Positions 52,786 to 62,975 are shown, counted from the stretch's first letter. The stretch: 64,000 nt of DNA from Chelativorans salis (GCF_025336525.1 NZ_JAOCZP010000008.1:162325-226324); one strand, 5' to 3'. Notes: generated by a model from the sequence alone, not told the origin. Made by a program: numbers and translations.

Positions 52786-54237
52786 ATGAAACATGAAATC
52801 CCCTCCAGGCTCGCGACGGAGCTTTATATCGCCGGCAGGTGGCGCGATGCGTCGGATGGCGGTACTTTTCCCGTCTACGATCCGGCGACGGAAGAGAAGA
52901 TTGCCGATGTCGCCAACGGCACGGTGGAGGATGCGATAGCCGCGGTCGACGCAGCTCAAGCCGCCTTTGCCGGCTGGGCGGCGACGAAGCCGCGCGAGCG
53001 GGCCGAGATCCTGCGCTGCGCCTTCGACATCCTGACCCGTGAGAAGGACCGCTTCGCCCGGCTGATGACGCTGGAGAACGGCAAGTCGCTTGCCGATTCC
53101 CAGGGCGAGATGGCCTATGCGGCTGAGTTCTTCCGCTGGTACGCGGAGGAAGCCGTGCGGAATATCGGACAGGTGATGCATTCGCCGGCATCCGGAGCGC
53201 GCATTTTGGCGCATCACAAGCCGGCAGGCGTCGCCCTTCTCATCACTCCGTGGAATTTTCCCGCCGCCATGGGCACCCGCAAGATCGGGCCGGCGCTGGC
53301 GGCGGGCTGCACCGTGGTCATCAAGCCTGCCTCGGAGACGCCGCTCACCATGCTTGCGCTGATGGAGGTGCTGGAGGAGGCGGGGGTGCCGGCTGGTGTC
53401 GTCAACGCGCTGCCCTCGCGCGCCTCCGGCAAGGTGGCGGACGCCATGCTGCACGATCCGCGCGTTCGCGTCGTCTCGTTCACCGGCTCGACGGCGGTCG
53501 GCCGCACGCTGCTCAAGAGTGCTGCCGACAATGTCGTCAAGCCGGCGATGGAGCTGGGTGGCAACGCGCCCTTCATCGTCTGTGCCGATGCAGACATTGA
53601 CGCGGCGGTGGAAGGCGCGATCCTCGCCAAGATGCGCAACATCGGCGAGGCCTGCACGGCGGCGAACCGCTTCTATATCCATGACAACGTGCATGACGCC
53701 TTTGCGGAAAAGCTTGCGATCAGGATGGGCGCCATGAGGATGGGGCACGGGCTTGCAGAGGGGGTGCAGGTCGGTTCGCTGGTCAATGCCGAGACGCGCG
53801 ACAAGGTGGCGGGGTTCGTGGAGGATGCGCTGGAGAAGGGCGCCCGCGCGCTCTGCGGCGGCAGGCGGCACGAGGGCAGGGGCTTCTTTTATCCGCCGAC
53901 GGTGCTCGTCGATGTGCCCGACACGGCGAAGCTGCTCTGCGACGAGATCTTCGGTCCGGTCGCAGCGTTGCAACGCTTTTCCGACGAGGACGAGGTGGTG
54001 TGCAGGGCCAACGACACCGAATACGGGCTCGTCGCCTACATCTACACGCGCGACCAGAAGCGCGGGCTTGGGCTCGCCGAACGGCTCGAATTCGGGATGA
54101 TCGGGCTCAATCGCGGGCTGGTCTCCGATGCGGCCGCGCCCTTCGGCGGGGTCAAGCAGTCGGGGCTCGGCCGCGAGGGCGGGCACGAGGGGCTGATGGA
54201 ATTCCTGGAGACGCAATATGTCTCCGCGGAATGGTGA
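52786..54237 (+). CDS. NAD(P)-dependent succinate-semialdehyde-dehydrogenase-like aldehyde dehydrogenase
   Basis: This 483-residue aldehyde dehydrogenase has the cofactor region SFTGSTAVGRTLLKSAADNVVKPAMELGGNAPFIV with general-base Glu 256 and the nucleophile Cys 290 (NIGEACTAANRFY). Its overall pattern (ITPWNFPAAMGTRKIGPALAAGC, GGVKQSGLGREGGHEGLMEF) is closest to GabD-type semialdehyde dehydrogenases. It interrupts the usual E1-E2 gene order, lying 18 nt after E1 beta and 9 nt before E2, so it belongs to the same pathway. A four-carbon semialdehyde is plausible but not proven. Confidence 0.92.
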   Translation: MKHEIPSRLATELYIAGRWRDASDGGTFPVYDPATEEKIADVANGTVEDAIAAVDAAQAAFAGWAATKPRERAEILRCAFDILTREKDRFARLMTLENGKSLADSQGEMAYAAEFFRWYAEEAVRNIGQVMHSPASGARILAHHKPAGVALLITPWNFPAAMGTRKIGPALAAGCTVVIKPASETPLTMLALMEVLEEAGVPAGVVNALPSRASGKVADAMLHDPRVRVVSFTGSTAVGRTLLKSAADNVVKPAMELGGNAPFIVCADADIDAAVEGAILAKMRNIGEACTAANRFYIHDNVHDAFAEKLAIRMGAMRMGHGLAEGVQVGSLVNAETRDKVAGFVEDALEKGARALCGGRRHEGRGFFYPPTVLVDVPDTAKLLCDEIFGPVAALQRFSDEDEVVCRANDTEYGLVAYIYTRDQKRGLGLAERLEFGMIGLNRGLVSDAAAPFGGVKQSGLGREGGHEGLMEFLETQYVSAEW

Positions 54238-54246
54238 GGTGAAGTG

Positions 54247-55575
54247 ATGGACGTCGTCATGCCGCAGCTCGGCGAGACCGTGAGCGAAGGTACCATCAGC
54301 ACCTGGTTCAAGGCCGAGGGCGATGCGGTCGCCGAAGGCGATGTGCTGTTCGAGATCGAGACCGACAAGGTGTCGATGGAGGTGCAGGCTGTCGGCGCCG
54401 GTGTCCTCAGGAAAATCCATGTGGGTGCGGGCGCCACTGCGCCTGTGGGCGCCGTGGTGGCGGTCATCGCCGGTAAGGCGGAGCCGGCGAGCAAAGGGGA
54501 CGTGACCGCCGCCACGGCGAACCCGCGCGCGGGGGAGACCATGCCCGCCGGGTCGCCCGCCCCCGCACCGGTGCCTGTGCCGAGGATGAACGGACACGGG
54601 GGGCTCGATCTTTTCTTCGAGGTGCGTACGCCGGAGCGTAACTACGGCAAGGCGGAGGCCGCAAACGGTGTGAAGATCACGCCGCTCGCCCGTCGGCTGA
54701 TTGCCGAGGCGGGGCTGGATGCGGTGACGATGGCTGAGGAGGCGGCGAGGCAGGGCAAGCGTCGCGTCGTCAAGGCGGATGTGGAGGCGGCACGAGCGCG
54801 TGCACCGGCGGCGCCTGTCGAGACACGACAGCCGCGGCCTGCACAGGGGCAAGCCGAGATCGGCCCGGAGGTCGACGTCGTTCCGCTCAATCGCATCCGC
54901 AAGCGCTCGGCCGAGCATCTGTCGGAGGCCTGGCGCACGGTTCCGCATGTGGTGCAGGCGGTGGAGGCGGATTTCACGCGGCTCGACAAGATGCGCCGCA
55001 AGGCCAATGAGGAGAATGCGGAGCGCTGGGACTTTCGCCTCTCCTATCTGCCCTTTATCGCGCGGGCGACCTGCCTTGCGATCCGCGATTATCCTCAGGT
55101 GAATGCACGGCTCGACGGCGAGCGGCTGCTGGTCGCCCGTCGGGTTCACCTGGGCATTGCGGTCGACCTCGACCATGACGGGCTTGTGGTGCCGGTGGTG
55201 AGGGGTGCGGACGACCTGACGCTGGTGGGGCTGGCGCGTGCGATCAACGAGGCGGTGGCGCGGGCGCGGGCCGGCAAATTGACCGCTGACGATCTGTCCG
55301 GGGCTACCTATTCGATCTCCAATTCCGGCACGTTCGGCACGATGTTCACCGCACCCATCGTCAACGCCCCGCAGGTAGCGATCCTTTCGACGGATGGCGT
55401 GCGCAAGAAGCCGGTGGTCGTATCCGACGAAGACGGTGACCGTATAGGCGTCGGCCTCATCGGCATCCTGGCGCAGTCTTTCGACCACCGCGCCTTCGAC
55501 GGCGCCTATTCGGCCGCCTTCCTCGCGCGTTTGCGCACAATCATCGAAACCCGCGACTGGTCACAGGAAATCTGA
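54247..55575 (+). CDS. Dihydrolipoamide acyltransferase E2 component
   Basis: The 442-residue protein has one N-terminal lipoyl domain with the lipoylated Lys 41 in ETDKVSMEV, a Pro/Ala-rich linker, a peripheral-subunit-binding domain (ITPLARRLIAEAGLDAVTMAEEAARQGKRRVVKADVEAA) and the C-terminal catalytic domain with DHRAFDG (His 414). It is the core of the E1-E2-E3 complex with the two E1 subunits upstream; no E3 (dihydrolipoamide dehydrogenase) gene is in the window. ATG 54247 is chosen over the GTG one codon upstream. Confidence 0.93.
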   Translation: MDVVMPQLGETVSEGTISTWFKAEGDAVAEGDVLFEIETDKVSMEVQAVGAGVLRKIHVGAGATAPVGAVVAVIAGKAEPASKGDVTAATANPRAGETMPAGSPAPAPVPVPRMNGHGGLDLFFEVRTPERNYGKAEAANGVKITPLARRLIAEAGLDAVTMAEEAARQGKRRVVKADVEAARARAPAAPVETRQPRPAQGQAEIGPEVDVVPLNRIRKRSAEHLSEAWRTVPHVVQAVEADFTRLDKMRRKANEENAERWDFRLSYLPFIARATCLAIRDYPQVNARLDGERLLVARRVHLGIAVDLDHDGLVVPVVRGADDLTLVGLARAINEAVARARAGKLTADDLSGATYSISNSGTFGTMFTAPIVNAPQVAILSTDGVRKKPVVVSDEDGDRIGVGLIGILAQSFDHRAFDGAYSAAFLARLRTIIETRDWSQEI

Positions 55576-55626
55576 CCGGCGCGAAGGCAGAAACAACCCC
55601 GACATGAAGACTTTGACGGAGGGTCT

Positions 55627-56601
55627 ATGACGATGCAGGAAAACAAACACAGGCTGGGCTGGATCGGCCTCGGCCGCATGGGCTTTCCGATGGCCGAGCG
55701 CCTGGTGAAGCGTGGCTACGACGTCAACGTCTGGAACCGTACGAAGTCCAAGGCCGAGCCGCTTGCGGAAAAAGGCGCCCGGCTCGTCGACCGACCTGCC
55801 GATCTTGCGGGCGTGGATATCCTCTTCACAATGGTCTCGATGGGGGACGATCTCGAACAGGTCTATTTCGGCGAGCACGGTGTGATCGACGGGGCGGCCA
55901 GTCCTGTGCCGCGCATCCTCGTCGACTGCTCTTCGATCGGGGTCGACCAGTCGGAGGAAATCCGTGTGCGCGTGGAAAGGGCGGGTGCGGCCTTTCTGGT
56001 GGCGCCGGTCTCCGGCAACGGGAAGTGCGTGAAGGCCGGCAAGCTGAGCCAAGTGGTCTCGGGCGACCGGGACGTCTTCGAGACCGTGCGGCCCTATCTC
56101 GAGACGATCGCCGGTAACGGGGTCGCCTATGTGGGCGAGGGAGAGTTGGCACGCATCTGCAAGATCGCACACAACGTGCTCCTCGGTGTCGTCACGCAGA
56201 ACCTTGCCGAGATCACCATCATGGCGGAGAAGGCCGGTGTGCCGCGCCATGCCTTCCTGGAGTTCATCAACAACTCGGTGATGGGTTCGATCTTCACCCG
56301 CTACAAGACGCCGGCGTTGGTCAATCTCGACTGGACGACGACATTTACGCCCGAGCTTCTGCGGAAGGATCTTGATCTCGGGCTGAAGGCCGGGCGCGAG
56401 ATGGGGGTGGCGATGCCGGTGACGGCGACGACGCGCGAGGCGTTGCAGAGCCATTTCGGGGCAGCACAGCTTCAGGACGATCCGGAGGCGTATCTGCAGA
56501 AGGATTTTGCGGCGTTGATCGAGACGGTGGCGCTTGCCTCGGGGCATAAGCTTGTCAGCGAGGATAAGCCGGTGAAGACGGGGCTGGAGGTGGAGGAGTA
56601 G
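55627..56601 (+). CDS. NAD(P)-dependent beta-hydroxyacid dehydrogenase (3-hydroxyisobutyrate dehydrogenase family)
   Basis: The 324-residue protein has the N-terminal Rossmann turn WIGLGRMGFPMAERLVKRGYDVNVWNR, a LVAPVSGNGKCVKAGKLSQVVSGD substrate loop, and the catalytic Lys in RICKIAHNVLLG of the beta-hydroxyacid dehydrogenase family (3-hydroxyisobutyrate dehydrogenase, tartronate-semialdehyde reductase). GGAGGG lies 5 nt before ATG 55627. It is the last gene of the M24/E1/E2 operon, so an intermediate with a beta-hydroxyacid or semialdehyde is likely in the pathway. Confidence 0.9.
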   Translation: MTMQENKHRLGWIGLGRMGFPMAERLVKRGYDVNVWNRTKSKAEPLAEKGARLVDRPADLAGVDILFTMVSMGDDLEQVYFGEHGVIDGAASPVPRILVDCSSIGVDQSEEIRVRVERAGAAFLVAPVSGNGKCVKAGKLSQVVSGDRDVFETVRPYLETIAGNGVAYVGEGELARICKIAHNVLLGVVTQNLAEITIMAEKAGVPRHAFLEFINNSVMGSIFTRYKTPALVNLDWTTTFTPELLRKDLDLGLKAGREMGVAMPVTATTREALQSHFGAAQLQDDPEAYLQKDFAALIETVALASGHKLVSEDKPVKTGLEVEE

Positions 56602-57357
56602 GCTTTCCATCGGCGGGTAGCGTCGCCCTGGTTGTTGCCTGTGGTCTTGTCGGCAAATCGAAGCGGCCAAAAGGTGCCGCGCCGATGCAGAACCATCGGT
56701 ACCGCTTCTCCAGAATCCACATTGGGAAATGGTTTCGGCAGGTACGAAGGCCAAGCCATACTTATCCGTTCCCGCGCGGCGGTCCGCCGGGTCATGTCAA
56801 AGAACGTGGGAAGCGGGGCGCGTTGTCCGAGCCACTCTATTCATTTTAAGGCGCGGGCAACGCGCCCCGCCGGCCGCTGTCCCGACATTCGACCGGTCTA
56901 AGGGCTCTTTCTGGCTCCGGACGGACACACGCAGTGAAGCGCCTTTGCCGAACCCCGCGGCTTTTCCGCATCCGGCATCGCCCATCTTGCGATGGGTCTG
57001 CCGGACTCCGGCCTGTTCGCGGGCCCTCACATGCCTCCAGGTACCGTTCCTGAAGGGGGAGGCTGCCGCCGCCCTCCCGAACACCCGGTGCGCATCCGGT
57101 TCCCGCGAGAGCGATGGGGCTATGATAGGGGCGGCGTGAGGTGGGGGGCGAATTTTGCTGCGAGAAAAGTTTGCAGGTTGTGGGGGATCAATAGGTTGGC
57201 TGGAAATCGGGTCGAAATTTATCCCCGCTTTGGATCTGTTTATTGAGCCAGCCAGTGTCCGTGGTCGACGTGCAGGCATAGGGCCCCGAGGTCTATGCCT
57301 GTTGAAGGCACGGATTGTGCACGACGGAAGGCGAAATGCGTTCACCGGCTTCGCGGC
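56602..57357. other. Gene-free, structured 756-bp region
   Basis: No protein gene is convincing here; the short frames have no ribosome site or family features. The region is rich in self-complementary sequence: GCGGGGCGCGTTG (56813-56825) pairs perfectly with CAACGCGCCCCGC (56858-56870), and CCCATC-TTGC-GATGGG (56981-56996) is a tight hairpin. It lies between the convergent ends of the dehydrogenase operon and the GST gene. A terminator area, an eroded gene or an unrecognised RNA are all possible. Confidence 0.4.
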
Positions 57358-58131
57358 CTATGCTCGCTCCCTTTTGAGCTTCGCCAGGTGCGGATATTTC
57401 TCCGTCAGCAGCGCGCCGTGATAGTAGGTCGGGCGGAAGGCGGGGTGGGCGCGGATTGCATCGAGCCAGCGCTGGATCGATGGCCGGCCCTGCCACATCG
57501 TGTTGAGGTTGATGTCGTCCAGGCGCACGATCACGGGCATGAGGGCGACGTCGGGGAGGGTGAGGGTCTCGCCCATCAGCCATGGACCGCCGGAGGCGGT
57601 AATCGTCTCGTCCATACGGACGACAGCGCGGCTCAATCGGTCGCGAGCGGCGTTCATCTCCTTTTCCGGAAAGCCGGTGCGGCCCATGGAGAGCAGGAAT
57701 TCCTTGCGCAGGGGCTTCGATTCGGCCAGCGCCTGGAACTCCTCCTCGCTCATCGCCTGGAAGTGGGGCAGGAAGGCGAGGTTGTAGGAGGGGACACGGA
57801 TCGCCGGCGTCGGCACCTCGTCGATGTAGCGCATCAGCGAGCGCATGCGGGCGATGTCGTACAGGGAAGAGGGGCGGAAAGGGGCGGGCTCGGGATAGAG
57901 CTCGTCCAGATATTCGGTGATGACGGCGGAGTCGGTGACCGGGTGGCCGTCATGCAGCAGCGCGGGGACTACGCCGTTGGGGTTGATGGCGAGATAATCC
58001 GGCTTCAGCTGGTCGCCGGCGAAGAGGTCGAGCTTGATTTCTTTGAAGGGAAGGTTCTTGGCGTTGAGCACGAAGCGTACGCGCTGGCTGCAGGTTGATT
58101 GGGGTGCGTTATAGAGGGTGAAGTCGGCCAT
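57358..58131 (-). CDS. Glutathione S-transferase
   Basis: The 257-residue protein has the N-terminal thioredoxin-like GST domain (FTLYNAPQSTCSQRVRFVLNAKNLPFKEIKLDLFAGDQLKPDYLAINPNGVVPALLHDGHPVTDSAVITEYLDE, with the conserved cis-Pro and the DSAVI glutathione-binding turn) and an all-helical C-terminal domain with the N-capping WLMGETLTLPDVALMP. It is the last gene of the Liv-type operon, 6 nt after the permease gene, so it may act on the imported compound, for example by thiolytic ether cleavage or isomerisation (inference). Confidence 0.9.
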   Translation of the reverse strand: MADFTLYNAPQSTCSQRVRFVLNAKNLPFKEIKLDLFAGDQLKPDYLAINPNGVVPALLHDGHPVTDSAVITEYLDELYPEPAPFRPSSLYDIARMRSLMRYIDEVPTPAIRVPSYNLAFLPHFQAMSEEEFQALAESKPLRKEFLLSMGRTGFPEKEMNAARDRLSRAVVRMDETITASGGPWLMGETLTLPDVALMPVIVRLDDINLNTMWQGRPSIQRWLDAIRAHPAFRPTYYHGALLTEKYPHLAKLKRERA

Positions 58132-58137
58132 CGGTCC

Positions 58138-59172
58138 TCAGTCCCAGTCGAGCACGCGCGGGAGGCGGCCCTTCTTGGCCAGCGTGCCGACGATGCCGGC
58201 AGGGAAGAATTTGAGCGCCAGCACCATGACGAGGCCGGTGATCAGAAGATTGATCTCGCTGGAGCCGAAGAAGGTGACGGAGAACTCGTTGAAGGCGATG
58301 AGCACGACGGCGCCGACGATCGGACCTGCCACCGTGCCCTTGCCGCCAAGGATGCACATCAGCACCATGTTGGCGGCGACCAGGATGATGAGGAAGATGT
58401 TGGGGCGGAGATAGGTGATGTACTCGCCCCAGATGGCGCCGGCCATGCCGACGAAGAAGGCGGAGATGGCGAAGGCCAGAACCTTGTAGAAGCGGGTGTC
58501 GATGCCCGCACTTTCCGCCTTCACCTCGTCTTGGCTGATGGCGCGCAGGCCGAGGCCGAATTTGGAATGCTTGATGCGGTAGGAGGCCCAGACGGTGAGG
58601 GCGCAGACGATCATCATGCCGTAGTAATAGGGCAGCTTGGCCCATTGGGCGGGGATGTCCATCTGCGGCAGGGCCACGCCGTTGGAGCCGCCGACGAACT
58701 GCCAGTGATCGAACAGGATGCGCGCGACCATGAGAAGCGCGATGGAGGAGATGATGAAGGTCGGCCCGCGCATCTTGAGCGTGATGAGGCCGACGGCGAA
58801 GCCGACGATGGCGGCCGCGAGGCCGGCGAAGGGCGCGGTGAGAAGCGAGGTGACGCCGAAATAGGCCAGGATCATGCCGGAGAAATAGCCGCCGATGCAG
58901 AAGAAGACGTTGTGGCCGAGCGAGATGTAGCCCGTGTAGCCGCCGAGAATGTTCCAGCTCGAGGCCATCGCCGCATACATCATCGCGTAGAGCATGAGGT
59001 GGAGCGTGTAGTTGTGGCCGCCGGTGATCTGCAGCGCTGGCAGGAGGGTGAGCAGGATGAGGAGGGCGAGCGGGAACCAAGTGGCGCGCTCGCGCCGGCC
59101 GGCGGAGGCCAGGGCGGCGTTATAATCCTTGCGCGCCTTGAGGACGTCGCTGACGCCGAGTTCCGTTGCCAT
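58138..59172 (-). CDS. Liv-type ABC transporter permease (LivM-like)
   Basis: This 344-residue polytopic membrane protein of the branched-chain-amino-acid/urea importer class shows LMLYAMMYAAMASSWNILGGYTGYISLGHNVFFCIGGY and GLRAISQDEVKAESAGIDTRFYKVLAFAISAFFVGMAGA, the cytoplasmic loop typical of LivM. It has an N-terminal extension of about 30 hydrophilic residues. It lies 3 nt after the LivH-like gene and 6 nt before the GST gene. Confidence 0.92.
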   Translation of the reverse strand: MATELGVSDVLKARKDYNAALASAGRRERATWFPLALLILLTLLPALQITGGHNYTLHLMLYAMMYAAMASSWNILGGYTGYISLGHNVFFCIGGYFSGMILAYFGVTSLLTAPFAGLAAAIVGFAVGLITLKMRGPTFIISSIALLMVARILFDHWQFVGGSNGVALPQMDIPAQWAKLPYYYGMMIVCALTVWASYRIKHSKFGLGLRAISQDEVKAESAGIDTRFYKVLAFAISAFFVGMAGAIWGEYITYLRPNIFLIILVAANMVLMCILGGKGTVAGPIVGAVVLIAFNEFSVTFFGSSEINLLITGLVMVLALKFFPAGIVGTLAKKGRLPRVLDWD

Positions 59173-59175
59173 TCT

Positions 59176-60057
59176 TCAAGCCTCTTCGATCTTGTCGCCC
59201 AGAAGCCCCTGCGGTCTCACCAGCAGGATCACGAAGAGGGCGAGGAAAAAGGTCATGGTCGACCAGGTTGAGCCGAAATAGGTGCCGACGAACGCGGCGA
59301 TGACGGAGAGCAGGAAGGCGCCGAGGATGGCGCCCATCAGCTTGCCCATGCCGCCCAGCACCACCAGCGACATCAGGATGGCGATCCACTCCCAGTGCTT
59401 GGCTGGGAAGAAGGAGAAGATGAAGCTGACCAGCGCGCCGGCAGCCCCCGCGAGCGCGATGCCGATGCCGAAGGTGATGAGGGAGACGCGGCCGACATTG
59501 ACGCCCATGAGTTGGGCGGCCGCGCGGTTCTGTGTCGTGGCGCGGATCGCCGCGCCGAAGCGGGTGAAGTTGAGGAAGGCGAGCAGGGTGCCGATGACCA
59601 GAAGCGAGATGGCGCCGGCATAGGCTTGGCCCTTGGGAATGAAGATGGTGCCGAAGATGAAGGCATCCGTCCCGTAGGCCGGCGTGGTGACGCGCTGGGT
59701 GTTGGAAAAGAGCGCGCCGAGCAGGCCGTCGGCGCACAGCGCCACGGCGAAGGTGAGCAGTACCGTCATCTCCGAGTATTTCGCGTTCGCCGCCTCCTTC
59801 TCGAAGATGAGCTTGTAGAGCACGATACCGATGACGAAGAGGACGGCGGCGGCGATCGGCATGGCCAGGATTGGGTCGAGGCCATAGAGCCGGAACAGCC
59901 AGTAGGCGACGAAGGCGCCGGCGATGATCATGATCGGATGCGCCAGGTTGACGATGCGCATGACGCCGAAGATGAGGGTGAGGCCGGAGGCCATCAGCGC
60001 ATAGACTCCGCCCAGCGCGAGGCCGAGGATCAGGACCTGGAGGATGGATGAAAGCAT
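59176..60057 (-). CDS. Liv-type ABC transporter permease (LivH-like)
   Basis: This 293-residue membrane protein opens with ILQVLILGLALGGVYALMASGLTLIFGVMRIVNLAHPIMIIAGAFVAYWL and has the LivH loop FTRFGAAIRATTQNRAAAQLMGVNVGRVSLITFGIGIALAGAAGAL. It pairs with the LivM-like permease immediately downstream. The gene begins 15 nt after the LivF-like ATPase gene. Confidence 0.92.
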   Translation of the reverse strand: MLSSILQVLILGLALGGVYALMASGLTLIFGVMRIVNLAHPIMIIAGAFVAYWLFRLYGLDPILAMPIAAAVLFVIGIVLYKLIFEKEAANAKYSEMTVLLTFAVALCADGLLGALFSNTQRVTTPAYGTDAFIFGTIFIPKGQAYAGAISLLVIGTLLAFLNFTRFGAAIRATTQNRAAAQLMGVNVGRVSLITFGIGIALAGAAGALVSFIFSFFPAKHWEWIAILMSLVVLGGMGKLMGAILGAFLLSVIAAFVGTYFGSTWSTMTFFLALFVILLVRPQGLLGDKIEEA

Positions 60058-60072
60058 GGGTGTTCGGTCTCC

Positions 60073-60790
60073 TCAGGCGGCGGCCTTGCCGAGATAGAGT
60101 TCGCGCACGCGCGGGTCCTTCAGGATGTCCTCGGCCGGGCCGCTGAAGAGTGTGCGGCCGAGGTCGAGCACGGTGCCGCGATCGGCGTTCTTCAGGCCGA
60201 CCACCGCGTTCTGCTCGACGAGCAGCACGGTCATGCCGGAATCGCGGAGCTGGCGCATGATGTCGAACATCTGCTGGACGATCATGGGGGCAAGCCCCAG
60301 GGAGGGTTCATCGAGCATGACGATCTTCGGCCGCACGATCAGCGTTCGCGCCATGGCGAGCATCTGCTGCTGGCCGCCGGACATAGTGCCGGCGTGCTGG
60401 CCGGCGCGCTCGCGCAGGATGGGGAAGCGGTCGAGCACATCATCGATATGCCGCTTCAGCTCTGCCTCGTCGCGGATCGTGTAGCCGCCCATGCGCAGGT
60501 TCTCGCGCACGGTCATCTTGGGAAAGAGCGCGCGCTCCTGCGGCACGAAGGCGATGCCCTTCTTGAGGATCTGGTCGGGCCTTAACCTATCGATGCGCTC
60601 GCCCATGAGGCGGATCTCGCCCGAGCGGATGGGCAGAAGCCCGGTGATTGCCTTCATCAGCGTCGATTTGCCGGCGCCGTTGGGGCCGATGATGCATTGG
60701 ATCTCGCCTGGCGCGACGTCGAGGTCGGCGCCGTTGAGGATGGCGGGGCCGGAGCCGTAGCCGGCGACGGCATTTCTGACTTCCAGCAGC

Positions 60791-60798
<8 letters not shown>
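60073..60798 (-). CDS. Liv-type ABC transporter ATPase (LivF-like)
   Basis: The 241-residue ATPase has Walker A GPNGAGKSTLMKAITGLL, Q-loop FVPQERALFPKMTVRENL, signature TMSGGQQQMLAMARTL and Walker B KIVMLDEPSLGLAP. ATG 60798 overlaps the LivG-like stop by 8 nt, and the protein then starts MPELLEVRNAVAGYG as in the family; a 32-residue upstream extension lies within livG and is rejected. One of two ATPases of the importer. Confidence 0.93.
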
Positions 60799-61540
<742 letters not shown>

Positions 61541-61588
61541 GCGGCGCCTCCTCCCTTCAGCCTCTGTTTGCCTGCTTTGACAGCGAAT

Positions 61589-61616
61589 GGGCGGGACCGC
61601 CAGAGCGGCCCCGCCC
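61589..61616. terminator. Stem-loop between binding-protein gene and LivG-like gene
   Basis: GGGCGGGACCGC (61589-61600), loop CAGA, GCGGCCCCGCCC (61605-61616): a 12-bp stem with one mismatch. Hairpins at this place commonly stabilise the binding-protein mRNA or cause partial termination, giving more binding protein than permease. Confidence 0.7.
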
Positions 61617-61625
61617 CGTGGCCGA

Positions 61626-62975
61626 TCACCACTGGGGCTTCGGGAACTGGAGTTCGGCCACGCCTTCGAACTCGTTGGTCGGGTAGACGAACCGGAGTTC
61701 GCCGTCCTGCCACTGCGCCATCAGGAAGGTGCGGTCCTTGGGCAGGCCGCGCTCATCCCAGGAGAAGGGGCCGAGCACGGTGCGGATCGGGTCCTCGATC
61801 GTGCGCTGATGCAGCCATTCCGACAGCTTCAGATTATCGGTGGACTCGGTGCCGCGGATCGCCTGTTCGACGCCCTGGCAAAGGGCGAATGGGATCGCCG
61901 AATCTTCGTCGGGCGTATAGTTGTAAGCTTCCTCGAAGGCGGCGATGAAGTCCTGGTTGGAGAATGCCTTGCCGGAAAGCTCGCCCTTGAACGGTACCTC
62001 CGGGTGCCATGAAGTGTGCATGATGACGCCCTCCGAGGCCTCGCCCATGCCCTCGAGGAACTCGGCCTGGGTTCCCTGGCTGAGATAGAGGACGTCCGGA
62101 TTGACTTTGAGCGTCTGCAAGGCGCGGGAGAGCTGCACCGCCTCCTCGGCCGATGCCGTCAAGCCGATGACGAGATCGGGATTGGCCTGCTTGATGGAGT
62201 TGGCAAGGTTCAGCCAATCGGAGAAGCCTTCCTCCGGCCAGCGCTCCTCCATCACCACCTTAATGCCGAGCTCGGCGAGATAGCCGGGCGCGAGATCTGC
62301 GATGACGCCCTTGCCCGGCTCCTCCACCTTGCCGCCGAGGAAGCCGGCGGCGATGCCGTTGGCGAAGAAGTCGTCGGCATGGACGAGGGCGGCCGTCTGG
62401 GGGCGGTCCGCTTCATCGACCAGGTCACGCAGGACACCGCGCAGGCCCGTGCCGACGAGCTCGGCCGCGTTCTGCTGGAAATAGAAAGCGTGCTTGAGGC
62501 CCTGTTCCCAGATGCGCAGGGCGCCGCCGGCGGGCACGGGGTGGATCATCCCGTAGCGCTCCACCACCGAGGAGACAGGGAAGGTCAGCTTCGAGGAGAA
62601 GGTGCCGAAGACGATGTCGGCATTCTCGACATTGATCAGGCGCTCATACTGGTTGATGGCGGTCTCGGTGTCGGAGCGGTTGTCGCTGATGATCAGCTCG
62701 ACCTTGCGGCCGAGAACGCCGCCGGCCTCGTTGATGAGGTCGACGCAGAGCTGGTAGCCTTGCTCGTGCTTCTCGCCGCTGACGGAGAAGTTGCCGGTTA
62801 GCGGCAGGGAAGCGCCGATGCGGATCGGCTCCGCATCCTGGGCGAAGGCGGGATAAAGCATGGTCGCCGCGCCGATCGAGGCGCCGACAACGAGGGCGGT
62901 TCGTAGCTTCAGCGATAAGGCGTGCCCGGCCGCCGCCGTCCTTTCGGTCCCGGGCGTTTCTTGTGCTCTCTTCAT
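61626..62975 (-). CDS. Liv-type ABC transporter substrate-binding protein
   Basis: The 449-residue protein has an unusually long N-terminus before the hydrophobic signal core (about residues 22-45, ending YPAFAQDA) and then the family 5 peripheral-binding-protein fold: IRIGASLPLTGNFSVSGEKHEQGYQLCVDLINEAGGVLGRKVELIISDNRSDTETAINQYERLI. Members bind amino acids, amides, urea or aromatic acids. GGGAGGAGACC precedes ATG 62975. First gene of the minus-strand importer operon, with a LacI-regulon operator 113-126 bp upstream, so it is probably induced with the catabolic genes. Confidence 0.92.
   Translation of the reverse strand: MKRAQETPGTERTAAAGHALSLKLRTALVVGASIGAATMLYPAFAQDAEPIRIGASLPLTGNFSVSGEKHEQGYQLCVDLINEAGGVLGRKVELIISDNRSDTETAINQYERLINVENADIVFGTFSSKLTFPVSSVVERYGMIHPVPAGGALRIWEQGLKHAFYFQQNAAELVGTGLRGVLRDLVDEADRPQTAALVHADDFFANGIAAGFLGGKVEEPGKGVIADLAPGYLAELGIKVVMEERWPEEGFSDWLNLANSIKQANPDLVIGLTASAEEAVQLSRALQTLKVNPDVLYLSQGTQAEFLEGMGEASEGVIMHTSWHPEVPFKGELSGKAFSNQDFIAAFEEAYNYTPDEDSAIPFALCQGVEQAIRGTESTDNLKLSEWLHQRTIEDPIRTVLGPFSWDERGLPKDRTFLMAQWQDGELRFVYPTNEFEGVAELQFPKPQW

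Noticed and set aside
52324..55488. Very long minus-strand frame (1054 residues) opposite the E1 beta-ALDH-E2 genes
   Set aside because: It is the complement of three firmly identified genes in a GC-rich genome. The composition (His, Arg, Asp rich) is typical of an artefact.
56725..56736. GGAAATGGTTTC as a further LacI operator
   Set aside because: It is inside the gene-free region after the dehydrogenase operon, not in front of a gene, and differs from both operator types in the window.
56729..57139. 136-residue reading frame in the gap
   Set aside because: No ribosome site, no recognisable domain and composition like random GC-rich translation.
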